64,000 nucleotides of DNA from contig NC_092571.1 of assembly GCF_037975245.1 (NCBI RefSeq), positions 8,470,501 through 8,534,500 on the forward strand, given 5' to 3'. The notes below the pieces were generated by a model. It worked only from the letters and a program-made list of their open reading frames with translations, was not told where the DNA came from and ran no database searches. Source of the DNA: Apostichopus japonicus. Taxonomy: Eukaryota > Echinodermata > Holothuroidea > Aspidochirotida > Stichopodidae. Both the position numbers and the translations under genes were made by a program. This document shows, piece by piece, positions 1 to 14,348 of this stretch (positions within the stretch are counted from its first letter, which is position 1; each line of letters opens with the position of its first letter).

Positions 1-1198
1 GAATGTTCGATACCGATCAATCGAATTTGCGGTACCGAACAATCGAATGTGCGGTACCGAACAATCGAATATGCGGTACCGATCAATCGAGTGTGCGGTA
101 CCGATGAATCGAATGTGCGGTACCGATCAACTAATGTGCGATACCGAACAATCGAATGTTCGGTACCGTACCGATGAATCGAATGTGCGGTACCGATGAA
201 TCGAATGTGCGGTACCGATCAATCGAATGTGCGGTACCGATCAATCGAATGTGCGGTACCGATCAATCGAATGTGCGGTATTGATCAATCGAATGTTCGG
301 TACCGATCAATCGAATGTGCGGTACCGATCAATCGAATGTTCGTTACCGATCAATGGAATGTGCGGTATTGATCAATCGAATGTTCGTTACCGATCAATC
401 GAATGTGCGGTATTGATCAATCGAATGTGCGGTACCGATCAATCGAATGTTCGGTACCGATCAATCGATTGTGCGGTACCGATCAATCGAATGTTCGGTA
501 CCGATCAATCGAATGTGCGGTACCGATCAATCGAATGTGCGGTACCGATCAATCGAATGTTCGGTACCGATCAATCGAATGTTCGGTACCGAACAATCGA
601 ATGTTCGGTACAGATCAATCGAATGTTCGGTACCGATCAATCGAATGTGCGGTACCGATCAATCGAATGTGTGGTACCGATCAACTAATGTGCGATACCG
701 AACAATCGAATGTTCGGTACCGTACCGATGAATCGAATGTGCGGTACCGATCAATCGAATGTGCGGTACCGATCAATCGAATGTGCGGTACCGATCAATC
801 GAATGTTCGTTACCGATCAATCAAATGTGCGGTACCGATCAATCGAATGTGCGGTACCGATCAATCGAATGTGCGGTATTGATCAATCGAATGTTCAGTA
901 CCGATCAATCGAATGTTCGGTACCGATCAATCGAATGTTCGGTACCGATCAATCGAATGTGCGGTACCGATCAATCGAATGTGCGGTACCGAACAATCGA
1001 ATGTGCGGTACCGAACAATCGAATATGCGGTACCGATCAATCGAGTGTGCGGTACCGATCAATCGAATGTGCGGTACCGATCAACTAATGTGCGTTACCG
1101 AACAATCGAATGTTCGGTACCGTACCGATGAATCGAATGTGCGGTACCGATGAATCGAATGTGCGGTACCGATGAATCGAATGTGCGGTACCGATCAA
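1..1198 (+). repeat. 4,840-bp-offset duplication, left copy
   Basis: Bases 1-1198 match 4841-6038 at an offset of exactly 4,840 bp (220 monomers). Two substitutions are visible by eye: GATCAATCG against GATGAATCG near 1060/5900, and TGCGTTACC against TGCGATACC near 1095/5935. The match stops at 1199/6039. The left end is cut by the window, so the true copy may be longer. Confidence 0.9.
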
Positions 1199-2123
1199 TC
1201 GAATGTGCGGTACCGATCAATCGAATGTGCGGTATTGATCAATCGAATGTGCGGTACCGATCAATCGAATGTGCGGTACCGATCAATCGAATGTTCGTTA
1301 CCGATCAATTGAATGTGCGGTATTGATCAATCGAATGTTCGTTACCGATCAATCGAATGTGCGGTATTGATCAATCGAATGTTCGTTACCGATCAATCGA
1401 ATGTGCGGTATTGATCAATCGAATGTGCGGTACCGATCAATCGAATGTTCGGTACCGATGAATCGATTGTGCGGTACCGATCAATCGAATGTTCGGTACC
1501 GATCAATCGAATGTGCGGTACCGATCAATCGAATGTGCGGTACCGATCAATCGAATGTTCGGTACCGATCAATCGAATGTTCGGTACCAATCAATCGAAT
1601 GTTCGGTACAGATCAATCGAATGTTCGGTACCGATCAATCGAATGTGCGGTACCGATCAATCGAATGTGTGGTACCGATCAACTAATGTGCGATACCGAA
1701 CAATCGAATGTTCGGTACCGTACCGATGAATCGAATGTGCGGTACCGATGAATCGAATGTGCGGTACCGATCAATCGAATGTTCGTTACCGATCAATCCA
1801 ATGTGCGGTACCGATCAATCGAATGTTCGTTACCGATCAATCGAATGTGCGGTATTGATCAATCGAATGTTCAGTACCGATCAATCGAATGTTCGGTACC
1901 GATCAATCGAATGTTCGGTACCGATCAATCGAATGTGCGGTACCGATCAATCGAATGTGCGGTACCGAACAATCGAATGTGTGGTACCGATCAATCGAAT
2001 GTTCGATACCGATCAATCGAATGTGCGGTACCGAACAATCGAATGTGCGGTACCGAACAATCGAATATGCGGTACCGATCAATCGAGTGTGCGGTACCGA
2101 TCAATCGAATGTGCGGTACCGAT

Positions 2124-3004
2124 CAACTAATGTGCGATACCGAACAATCGAATGTTCGGTACCGTACCGATGAATCGAATGTGCGGTACCGATGAATCGA
2201 ATGTGCGGTACCGATGAATCGAATGTGCGGTACCGATCAACTAATGTGCGATACCGAACAATCGAATGTTCGGTACCGTACCGATGAATCGAATGTGCGG
2301 TACCGATCAATCGAATGTGCGGTACCGATCAATCGAATGTTCGGTACCGATCAATCGAATGTGCGGTACCGATCAATCGAATGTGCGGTATTGATCAATC
2401 GAATGTTCGGTACCGATCAATCGAATGTGCGGTACCGATTAATCGAATGTGCGGTACCGATCAATCGAATGTGCGGTACCGATCAATCGAATGTGCGGTA
2501 CCGATCAATCGAATGTGCGGTACCGATCAATCGAATGTGCGGTACCGATCAACTAATGTGCGATACCGAACAATCGAATGTTCGGTACCGTACCGATGAA
2601 TCGAATGTGCGGTACCGATGAATCGAATGTGCGGTACCGATCAATCGAATGTGCGGTACCGATCAATCGAATGTGCGGTACCGATCAATCGAATGTGCGG
2701 TATTGATCAATCGAATGTTCGGTACCGATCAATCGAATGGGCGGTACCGATCAATCAAATGTTCGTTACCGATCAATTGAATGTGCGGTATTGATCAATC
2801 GAATGTTCGTTACCGATCAATCCAATGTGCGGTATTGATCAATCGAATGTGCGGTACCGATCAATCGAATGTTCGGTACCGATCAATCGATTGTGCGGTA
2901 CCGATCAATCGAATGTTCGGTACCGATCAATCGAATGAGCGGTACCGATCAATCGAATGTTCGGTACCGATCAATCGAATGTTCGGTACCGATCAATCGA
3001 ATGT
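2124..3004 (+). repeat. 3,798-bp-offset duplication, left copy
   Basis: Begins at a CAACTAATG element (2124, partner 5922) and runs to the mismatch at 3005/6803. It carries the distinctive monomers GAATGGGCGG, TCAATTGAATG and TCCAATGTGC in the same order as 5922-6802. The same marker order reappears near 11.5, 17.9 and 21.4 kb, so this is a core segment reused in later blocks. Confidence 0.85.
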
Positions 3005-4840
3005 TCGGTACCGATCAATCGAATGTGCGGTACCGATCAATCGAATGTGCGGTACCGAACAATCGAATGTGTCGTACCGATCAATCGAATGTTCGATACC
3101 GATCAATCGAATGTGCGGTACCGAACAATCGAATGTGCGGTACCGAACAATCGAATATGCGGTACCGATCAATCGAGTGTGCGGTACCGATCAATCGAAT
3201 GTGCGGTACCGATCAACTAATGTGCGATACCGAACAATCGAATGTTCGGTACCGTACCGATGAATCGAATGTGCGGTACCGATCAATCGAATGTGCGGTA
3301 CCGATCAATCGAATGTGCGGTACCGATCAACTAATGTGCGATACCGAACAATCGAATGTTCGGTACCGTACCGATGAATCGAATGTGCGGTACCGATCAA
3401 TCGAATGTGCGGTACCGATCAATCGAATGTGCGGTACCGATCAATCGAATGTTCGGTACCGATCAATCGAATGTGCGGTACCGATCAATCGAATGTGCGG
3501 TATTGATCAATCGAATGTTCGGTACCGATCAATCGAATGTGCGGTACCGATCAATCGAATGTTCGGTACCGATCAATCGAATGTTCGGTACCGATCAATC
3601 GAATGATCGGCACCGATCAATCGAATGTTCGGTACCGATCAATCGAATGTTCGGTACCGATCAATCGAATGTGCGGTACCGATCAATCGAATGTGCGTTA
3701 CCGATCAATCGAATGTTCGGTACCGATCAATCGAATGTTCGGTACCGATCAATCGAATGTGCGTTACCGATCAATCGAATGTTCGGTACCGATCAATCGA
3801 ATGTGCGGTACCGATCAATCGAATGTTCGGTACCGATCAATCAAATGTGCGGTACCGATCAATCGAATATTCGTTACCGATCAATCGAATGTGCGGTACC
3901 GATCAATCGAATGATCGGTACCGATCAATCGAATGTGCGGTACCGATCAATCGAATGTGCGTTACCGATCAATCGAATGTTCGGTACCGATCAATCGAAT
4001 GTGCGGTACCGATCAATCGAATGTTCGTTACCGATCAATCGAATGTGCGGTACCGATCAATCGAATGTTCGTTACCGATCAATCGAATGTGCGGTACCGA
4101 TCAATCGAATGATCGGTACCGATCAATCGAATGTGCGGTACCGATCAATCGAATGTGCGTTACCGATCAATCGAATGTTCGGTACCGATCAATCGAATGT
4201 GCGGTACCGATCAATCGAATGTGCGTTACCGATCAATCGAATGTTCGGTACCGATCAATCGAATGTGCGGTACCGATCAATCGAATGTGCGGTACCGAAC
4301 AATCGAATGTGTGGTACCGATCAATCGAATGTTCGATACCGATCAATCGAATGTGCGGTACCGAACAATCGAATGTGCGGTACCGAACAATCGAATGTGC
4401 GGTACCGAACAATCGAATATGCGGTACCGATCAATCGAGTGTGCGGTACCGATCAATCGAATGTGCGGTACCGATCAACTAATGTGCGATACCGAACAAT
4501 CGAATGTTCGGTACAGTACCGATGAATCGAATGTGCGGTACCGATGAATCGAATGTGCGGTACCGATCAATCGAATGTGCGGTACCGATCAACTAATGTG
4601 CGATACCGAACAATCGAATGTTCGGTACCGTACCGATGAATCGAATGTGCGGTACCGATGAATCGAATGTGCGGTACCGATCAATCGAATGTGCGGTACC
4701 GATCAATCGAATGTGCGGTACCGAACAATCGAATGTGCGGTATTGATCAATCGAATGTTCGGTACCGAACAATCGAATGTGCGGTACCGATTAATCGAAT
4801 GTGCGGTACCGATCAATCGAATGTGCGGTACCGATCAATC

Positions 4841-6038
4841 GAATGTTCGATACCGATCAATCGAATTTGCGGTACCGAACAATCGAATGTGCGGTACCGA
4901 ACAATCGAATATGCGGTACCGATCAATCGAGTGTGCGGTACCGATGAATCGAATGTGCGGTACCGATCAACTAATGTGCGATACCGAACAATCGAATGTT
5001 CGGTACCGTACCGATGAATCGAATGTGCGGTACCGATGAATCGAATGTGCGGTACCGATCAATCGAATGTGCGGTACCGATCAATCGAATGTGCGGTACC
5101 GATCAATCGAATGTGCGGTATTGATCAATCGAATGTTCGGTACCGATCAATCGAATGTGCGGTACCGATCAATCGAATGTTCGTTACCGATCAATGGAAT
5201 GTGCGGTATTGATCAATCGAATGTTCGTTACCGATCAATCGAATGTGCGGTATTGATCAATCGAATGTGCGGTACCGATCAATCGAATGTTCGGTACCGA
5301 TCAATCGATTGTGCGGTACCGATCAATCGAATGTTCGGTACCGATCAATCGAATGTGCGGTACCGATCAATCGAATGTGCGGTACCGATCAATCGAATGT
5401 TCGGTACCGATCAATCGAATGTTCGGTACCGAACAATCGAATGTTCGGTACAGATCAATCGAATGTTCGGTACCGATCAATCGAATGTGCGGTACCGATC
5501 AATCGAATGTGTGGTACCGATCAACTAATGTGCGATACCGAACAATCGAATGTTCGGTACCGTACCGATGAATCGAATGTGCGGTACCGATCAATCGAAT
5601 GTGCGGTACCGATCAATCGAATGTGCGGTACCGATCAATCGAATGTTCGTTACCGATCAATCAAATGTGCGGTACCGATCAATCGAATGTGCGGTACCGA
5701 TCAATCGAATGTGCGGTATTGATCAATCGAATGTTCAGTACCGATCAATCGAATGTTCGGTACCGATCAATCGAATGTTCGGTACCGATCAATCGAATGT
5801 GCGGTACCGATCAATCGAATGTGCGGTACCGAACAATCGAATGTGCGGTACCGAACAATCGAATATGCGGTACCGATCAATCGAGTGTGCGGTACCGATG
5901 AATCGAATGTGCGGTACCGATCAACTAATGTGCGATACCGAACAATCGAATGTTCGGTACCGTACCGATGAATCGAATGTGCGGTACCGATGAATCGAAT
6001 GTGCGGTACCGATGAATCGAATGTGCGGTACCGATCAA
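4841..6038 (+). repeat. 4,840-bp-offset duplication, right copy
   Basis: Partner of 1-1198. Immediately to its right the sequence matches the first copy again, but at an offset of 3,798 bp (2124-3004 against 5922-6802). The right copy therefore lacks about 1,042 bp present in the left one, or the left gained it. That shift is what unequal exchange between misaligned cassettes would leave. Confidence 0.88.
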
Positions 6039-6802
6039 CTAATGTGCGATACCGAACAATCGAATGTTCGGTACCGTACCGATGAATCGAATGTGCGGTA
6101 CCGATCAATCGAATGTGCGGTACCGATCAATCGAATGTTCGGTACCGATCAATCGAATGTGCGGTACCGATCAATCGAATGTGCGGTATTGATCAATCGA
6201 ATGTTCGGTACCGATCAATCGAATGTGCGGTACCGATTAATCGAATGTGCGGTACCGATCAATCGAATGTGCGGTACCGATCAATCGAATGTGCGGTACC
6301 GATCAATCGAATGTGCGGTACCGATCAATCGAATGTGCGGTACCGATCAACTAATGTGCGATACCGAACAATCGAATGTTCGGTACCGTACCGATGAATC
6401 GAATGTGCGGTACCGATGAATCGAATGTGCGGTACCGATCAATCGAATGTGCGGTACCGATCAATCGAATGTGCGGTACCGATCAATCGAATGTGCGGTA
6501 TTGATCAATCGAATGTTCGGTACCGATCAATCGAATGGGCGGTACCGATCAATCAAATGTTCGTTACCGATCAATTGAATGTGCGGTATTGATCAATCGA
6601 ATGTTCGTTACCGATCAATCCAATGTGCGGTATTGATCAATCGAATGTGCGGTACCGATCAATCGAATGTTCGGTACCGATCAATCGATTGTGCGGTACC
6701 GATCAATCGAATGTTCGGTACCGATCAATCGAATGAGCGGTACCGATCAATCGAATGTTCGGTACCGATCAATCGAATGTTCGGTACCGATCAATCGAAT
6801 GT
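5922..6802 (+). repeat. 3,798-bp-offset duplication, right copy
   Basis: Partner of 2124-3004 with the same order of marker monomers. A further copy starts near 11,021 at an offset of 5,000 bp from 6,021, and another near 21,412 at an offset of 14,833 bp from 6,579. This segment is therefore represented at least five times in domain A. Confidence 0.85.
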
Positions 6803-8190
6803 GCGGTACCGATCAATCGAATGTGCGGTACCGATCAATCGAATGTTCGGTACCGATCAATCGAATGTTCGGTACCGATCAATCGAATGTGCGTTACCGA
6901 TCAATCGAATGTTCGGTACCGATCAATCGAATGTGCGGTACCGATCAATCGAATGTTCGGTACCGATCAATCGAATGTGCGGTACCGAACAATCGAATGT
7001 GCGGTACCGAACAATCGAATGTGCGGTACCGAACAATCGAATGTGCGGTACCGATCAATCGAATGTGCGGTATTGATCAATCGAATGTTCGGTACCGATC
7101 AATCGAATGTGCGGTACCGATCAATCGAATGTGCGGTACCGATCAATCGAATGTTCGGTACCGATCAATCGAATGTTCGGTACCGATCAATCGATTGTGC
7201 GGTACCGATCAATCGAATGTTCGGTACCGATCAATCGAATGTGCGGTACCGATCAATCGAATGATCGGTACCGATCAATCGAATGTGCGGTACCGATCAA
7301 TCGAATGTGCGTTACCGATCAATCGAATGTTCGGTACCGATCAATCGAATGTTCGGTACCGATTAATCGAATGTGCGATACCGATCAATCGAATGTGCGG
7401 TACCGATCAATCGAATGTTCGATACCGATCAATCGAATGTGCGGTACCGAACAATCGAATGTGCGGTACCGCACAATCGAATGTGCGGTACCGATCAATC
7501 GAATGTGCGGTACCGATGAATCGAATGTGCCGTACCGATCAATCGAATGTGCGGTACCGATGAATCGAATGTGCGGTACCGATCAATCGAATGTGCGATA
7601 TTGATCAATCGAATGTTCGGTACCGATCAATCGAATGTTCGTTACCGATCAATCGAATGTGCGGTATTGATCAATCGAATGTGCGGTACCGATCAATCGA
7701 ATGTTCGGTACCGATCAATCGATTGTGCGGTACCGATCAATCGAATGTTCGGTACCGATCAATCGAATGTGCGGTACCGATCAATCGAATGTGCGGTATC
7801 GATCAATCGAATGTTCGGTACCGATCAATCGAATGTTCGGTACCGATCAATCGAATGTTCGGTACCGATCAATCGAATGTTCGGTACCGATCAATCGAAT
7901 GTTCGGTACCGATCAATCGAATGTGCGGTACCGATCAATCGAATGTGCGGTACCGATCAACTAATGTGCGATACCGAACAATCGAATGTTCGGTACCGTA
8001 CCGATGAATCGAATGTGCGGTACCGATGAATCGAATGTGCGGTACCGATCAATCGAATGTGCGGTACCGATCAACTAATGTGCGATACCGAACAATCGAA
8101 TGTTCGTTACCGTACCGATCAATCGAATGTGCGGTACCGATGAATCGAATGTGCCGTACCGATCAATCAAATGTGCGGTATTGATCAATC

Positions 8191-10310
8191 GAATGTTCGG
8201 TACCGATCAATCGAAAGTTCGTTACCGATCAATCGAATGTGCGGTATTGATCAATCGAATGTGCGGTACCGATCAATCGAATGTTCGGTACCGATCAATC
8301 GATTGTGCGGTACCGATCAATCGAATGTTCGGTACCGATCAATCGAATGTGCTGTACCGATCAATCGAATGTGCGGTACAGATCAATCGAATGTTCGGTA
8401 CCGATCAATCGAATGTGCGGTACCGATCAATCGAATGTGCGGTACCGATCAATCGAATGTGCGGTACCGATCAACTAATGTGCGATACCGAACAATCGAA
8501 TGTTCGGTACCGTACCTATCAATCGAATGTGCGGTACCGATGAATCGAATGTGCGGTACCGATCAATCGAATGTGCGTTACCGTTCAATCGAATGTTCGT
8601 TACCGATCATTCGAATGTACGGTACCGATCAATCGAATGTTCGTTACCGATCAATCGAATGTGCGGTATTGATCAATCGAATGTTCAGTACCGATCAATC
8701 GAATGTTCGGAACCGATCAATCGATTGTGCGGTACCGATCAATCGAATGTTCGGTACCGATCAATCGAATGTGCGGTACCGATCAATCGAATGTGCGGTA
8801 TTGATCAATCAAATGTGCGGTATTGATCAATCGAATGTTCGGTACCGATCAATCGAATGTTCGGTACCGATCAATCGAATGTTCGGTACCGATCAATCGA
8901 ATGTGCGGTACCGATCAATCGAATGTGCGGTATTGATCAATCGAATGTGCGGTATTGATCAATCGAATGTTCGGTACCGATCAATCGAATGTTCGGTACC
9001 GATCAATCGAATGTTCGGTACCGATCAATCGAATGATCGGTACCGATCAATCGAATGTTCGGTACCGATCAATCGAATGTTCGGTACCGATCAATCGAAT
9101 GTGCGGTACCGATCAATCGAATGTGCGTTAGCGATCAATCGAATGTTCGGTACCGATCAATCGAATGTTCGGTACCGATCAATCGAATGTTCGGTACCGA
9201 TCAATCGAATGATCGGTACCGATCAATCGAATGTTCGGTACCGATCAATAGAATGTTCGGTACCGATCAATCGAAAGTTCGTTACCGATCAATCGAATGT
9301 GCGGTATTGATCAATCGAATGTGCGGTACCGATCAATCGAATGTTCGGTACCGATCAATCGATTGTGCGGTACCGATCAATCGAATGTTCGGTACCGATC
9401 AATCGAATGTGCTGTACCGATCAATCGAATGTGCGGTACAGATCAATCGAATGTTCGGTACCGATCAATCGAATGTGCGGTACCGATCAATCGAATGTGC
9501 GGTACCGATCAATCGAATGTGCGGTACCGATCAACTAATGTGCGATACCGAACAATCGAATGTTCGGTACCGTACCGATCAATCGAATGTGCGGTACCGA
9601 TGAATCGAATGTGCGGTACCGATCAATCGAATGTGCGTTACCGTTCAATCGAATGTTCGTTACCGATCATTCGAATGTACGGTACCGATCAATCGAATGT
9701 TCGTTACCGATCAATCGAATGTGCGGTATTGATCAATCGAATGTTCAGTACCGATCAATCGAATGTTCGGAACCGATCAATCGATTGTGCGGTACCGATC
9801 AATCGAATGTTCGGTACCGATCAATCGAATGTGCGGTACCGATCAATCGAATGTGCGGTATTGATCAATCAAATGTGCGGTATTGATCAATCGAATGTTC
9901 GGTACCGATCAATCGAATGTTCGGTACCGATCAATCGAATGTTCGGTACCGATCAATCGAATGTGCGGTACCGATCAATCGAATGTGCGGTATTGATCAA
10001 TCGAATGTGCGGTATTGATCAATCGAATGTTCGGTACCGATCAATCGAATGTTCGGTACCGATCAATCGAATGTTCGGTACCGATCAATCGAATGATCGG
10101 TACCGATCAATCGAATGTTCGGTACCGATCAATCGAATGTTCGGTACCGATCAATCGAATGTGCGGTACCGATCAATCGAATGTGCGTTAGCGATCAATC
10201 GAATGTTCGGTACCGATCAATCGAATGTTCGGTACCGATCAATCGAATGTTCGGTACCGATCAATCGAATGATCGGTACCGATCAATCGAATGTTCGGTA
10301 CCGATCAATA
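8191..10310 (+). repeat. 1,060-bp tandem pair inside 6,377-bp copy 1
   Basis: Bases 8191-9250 and 9251-10310 are consecutive copies; the match continues to 9274/10334. Each contains a GAAAGTTCG monomer (8213 and 9273), a CAACTAATG element (8472 and 9532), the GTTCAATCG / GATCATTCG marker and two TGATCGG palindromes 176 bp apart. The third version of this segment (12707-13766) is single, so the pair arose within one copy before the 6,377-bp duplication. Confidence 0.88.
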
Positions 10311-12706
10311 GAATGTTCGGTACCGATCAATCGAATGTTCGGTACCGATCAATCGAATGTGCGGTACCGATCAATCATATATGCGGTACACATCAATCGA
10401 ATGTTCGGTACCGATCAATCGAATGTGCGGTAACGATTAATCGAATGTGCGGTACCGATCAATCGAATGTGCGGTAACGATCAATCGAATGTGCGGTACC
10501 GATCAATCGAATGTTCGGTACCGATCAATCGATTGTGCGGTACCGATCAATCGAATGTTCGGTACCGATCAATCGAATGTTCGTTACCGATCAATCAAAT
10601 GTGCGGTACCGATCAATCGAATGTTCGTTACCGATCAATCGAATGTGCGGTATTGATCAATCGAATGTTCAGTACCGATCAATCGAATGTTCGGTACCGA
10701 TCAATCGAATGTTCGGTACCGATCAATCGAATGTGCGGTACCGATCAATCGAATGTGCGGTACCGAACAATCGAATGTGTGGTACCGATCAATCGAATGT
10801 TCGATACCGATCAATCGAATGTGCGGTACCGAACAATCGAATGTGCGGTACCGAACAATCGAATATGCGGTACCGATCAATCGAGTGTGCGGTACCGATC
10901 AATCGAATGTGCGGTACCGATCAACTAATGTGCGATACCGAACAATCGAATGTTCGGTACCGTACCGATGAATCGAATGTGCGGTACCGATGAATCGAAT
11001 GTGCGGTACCGATCAATCGAATGTGCGGTACCGATCAACTAATGTGCGATACCGAACAATCGAATGTTCGGTACCGTACCGATGAATCGAATGTGCGGTA
11101 CCGATCAATCGAATGTGCGGTACCGATCAATCGAATGTTCGGTACCGATCAATCGAATGTGCGGTACCGATCAATCGAATGTGCGGTATTGATCAATCGA
11201 ATGTTCGGTACCGATCAATCGAATGTGCGGTACCGATTAATCGAATGTGCGGTACCGATCAATCGAATGTGCGGTACCGATCAATCGAATGTGCGGTACC
11301 GATCAATCGAATGTGCGGTACCGATCAATCGAATGTGCGGTACCGATCAACTAATGTGCGATACCGAACAATCGAATGTTCGGTACCGTACCGATGAATC
11401 GAATGTGCGGTACCGATGAATCGAATGTGCGGTACCGATCAATCGAATGTGCGGTACCGATCAATCGAATGTGCGGTACCGATCAATCGAATGTGCGGTA
11501 TTGATCAATCGAATGTTCGGTACCGATCAATCGAATGGGCGGTACCGATCAATCAAATGTTCGTTACCGATCAATTGAATGTGCGGTATTGATCAATCGA
11601 ATGTTCGTTACCGATCAATCCAATGTGCGGTATTGATCAATCGAATGTGCGGTACCGATCAATCGAATGTTCGGTACCGATCAATCGATTGTGCGGTACC
11701 GATCAATCGAATGTTCGGTACCGATCAATCGAATGAGCGGTACCGATCAATCGAATGTTCGGTACCGATCAATCGAATGTTCGGTACCGATCAATCGAAT
11801 GTGCGGTACCGATCAATCGATTGATAGGTACCGATCAATCGAATGTTCGGTACCGATCAATCGAATGTTCGGTACCGATTAATCGAATGTGCGATACCGA
11901 TCAATCGAATGTGCGGTACCGATCAATCGAATGTTCGATACCGATTAATCGAATGTGCGGTACCGAACAATCGAATGTGCGGTACCGCACAATCGAATGT
12001 GCGGTACCGATCAATCGAATGTGCGGTACCGATGAATCGAATGTGCCGTACCGATCAATCGAATGTGCGGTACCGATGAATCGAATGTGCGGTACCGATC
12101 AATCGAATGTGCGATATTGATCAATCGAATGTTCGGTACCGATCAATCGAATGTTCGTTACCGATCAATCGAATGTGCGGTATTGATCAATCGAATGTGC
12201 GGTACCGATCAATCGAATGTTCGGTACCGATCAATCGATTGTGCGGTACCGATCAATCGAATGTTCGGTACCGATCAATCGAATGTGCGGTACCGATCAA
12301 TCGAATGTGCGGTATCGATCAATCGAATGTTCGGTACCGATCAATCGAATGTTCGGTACCGATCAATCGAATGTTCGGTACCGATCAATCGAATGTTCGG
12401 TACCGATCAATCGAATGTTCGGTACCGATCAATCGAATGTGCGGTACCGATCAATCGAATGTGCGGTACCGATCAACTAATGTGCGATACCGAACAATCG
12501 AATGTTTGGTACCGTACCGATGAATCGAATGTGCGGTACCGATGAATCGAATGTGCGGTACCGATCAATCGAATGTGCGGTACCGATCAACTAATGTGCG
12601 ATACCGAACAATCGAATGTTCGTTACCGTACCGATCAATCGAATGTGCGGTACCGATGAATCGAATGTGCCGTACCGATCAATCAAATGTGCGGTATTGA
12701 TCAATC

Positions 12707-13766
12707 GAATGTTCGGTACCGATCAATCGAAAGTTCGTTACCGATCAATCGAATGTGCGGTATTGATCAATCCAATGTGCGGTACCGATCAATCGAATGT
12801 TCGGTACCGATCAATCGATTGTGCGGTACCGATCAATCGAATGTTCGGTACCGATCAATCGAATGTGCTGTACCGATCAATCGAATGTGCGGTACAGATC
12901 AATCGAATGTTCGGTACCGATCAATCGAATGTGCGGTACCGATCAATCGAATGTGCGGTACCGATCAATCGAATGTGCGGTACCGATCAACTAATGTGCG
13001 ATACCGAACAATCGAATGTTCGGTACCGTACCGATCAATCGAATGTACGGTACCGATGAATCGAATGTGCGGTACCGATCAATCGAATGTGCGTTACCGT
13101 TCAATCGAATGTTCGTTACCGATCATTCGAATGTACGGTACCGATCAATCGAATGTTCGTTACCGATCAATCGAATGTGCGGTATTGATCAATCGAATGT
13201 TCAGTACCGATCAATCGAATGTTCGGAACCGATCAATCGATTGTGCGGTACCGATCAATCGAATGTTCGGTACCGATCAATCGAATGTGCGGTACCGATC
13301 AATCGAATGTGCGGTATTGATCAATCAAATGTGCGGTATTGATCAATCGAATGTTCGGTACCGATCAATCGAATGTTCGGTACCGATCAATCGAATGTTC
13401 GGTACCGATCAATCGAATGTGCGGTACCGATCAATCGAATGTGCGGTATTGATCAATCGAATGTGCGGTATTGATCAATCGAATGTTCGGTACCGATCAA
13501 TCGAATGTTCGGTACCGATCAATCGAATGTTCGGTACCGATCAATCGAATGATCGGTACCGATCAATCGAATGTTCGGTACCGATCAATCGAATGTTCGG
13601 TACCGATCAATCGAATGTGCGGTACCGATCAATCGAATGTGCGTTACCGATCAATCGAATGTTCGGTACCGATCAATCGAATGTTCGGTACCGATCAATC
13701 GAATGTTCGGTACCGATCAATCGAATGATCGGTACCGATCAATCGAATGTTCGGTACCGATCAATA
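12707..13766 (+). repeat. Single-copy counterpart of the 1,060-bp segment
   Basis: Aligns to 8191 at an offset of 4,516 bp, and downstream sequence aligns to 10,311 onward at an offset of 3,456 bp. The difference is exactly 1,060, confirming that one copy of the tandem pair is missing here. It lacks the GTTAGCGATC monomer found in both copies of the pair (about 9,127 and 10,187) and has GTTACCGATC instead. Confidence 0.85.
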
Positions 13767-14348
13767 GAATGTTCGGTACCGATCAATCGAATGTTCGGTA
13801 CCGATCAATCGAATGTGCGGTACCGATCAATCATATATGCGGTACACATCAATCGAATGTTCGGTACCGATCAATCGAATGTGCGGTAACGATTAATCGA
13901 ATGTGCGGTACCGATCAATCGAATGTGCGGTAACGATCAATCGAATGTGCGGTACCGATCAATCGAATGTTCGGTACCGATCAATCGATTGTGCGGTACC
14001 GATCAATCGAATGTTCGGTACCGATCAATCGAATGTTCGTTACCGATCAATCAAATGTGCGGTACCGATCAATCGAATGTTCGTTACCGATCAATCGAAT
14101 GTGCGGTATTGATCAATCGAATGTTCAGTACCGATCAATCGAATGTTCGGTACCGATCAATCGAATGTTCGGTACCGATCAATCGAATGTGCGGTACCGA
14201 TCAATCGAATGTGCGGTACCGAACAATCGAATGTGTGGTACCGATCAATCGAATGTTCGATACCGATCAATCGAATGTGCGGTACCGAACAATCGAATGT
14301 GCGGTACCGAACAATCGAATATGCGGTACCGATCAATCGAGTGTGCGG

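Larger units (their letters stand above)
7972..14348 (+). repeat. 6,377-bp higher-order repeat, copy 1
   Basis: Bases 7972-14354 match 14349-20731 at a constant offset of 6,377 bp, so the two copies abut. By eye I found only three differences: 8517 T / 14894 G, 12773 C / 19150 G, and 11056 A / 17433 T. Because 6,377 is not a multiple of 22 (remainder 19), the unit carries the register shift of its irregular cassettes (CAACTAATG at 8072, 8472, 9532, 10922, 11036, 11348, 12474, 12588 and 12988). Internally it holds a 1,060-bp tandem pair and a later single version of the same segment. Confidence 0.93.

Noticed and set aside
5767-6108. Reverse-strand open reading frames, such as 2101-2310, 5767-6108 and 14157-14429
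   Set aside because: They exist only where GAAC, GATG and similar variants remove the reverse TGA of the common monomer. They are short and repeat-derived.
10371-10400. Promoter-like TATA element in ATCATATATG
   Set aside because: The AT stretch is short, repeated 33 times as part of a variant monomer, and not upstream of any gene.
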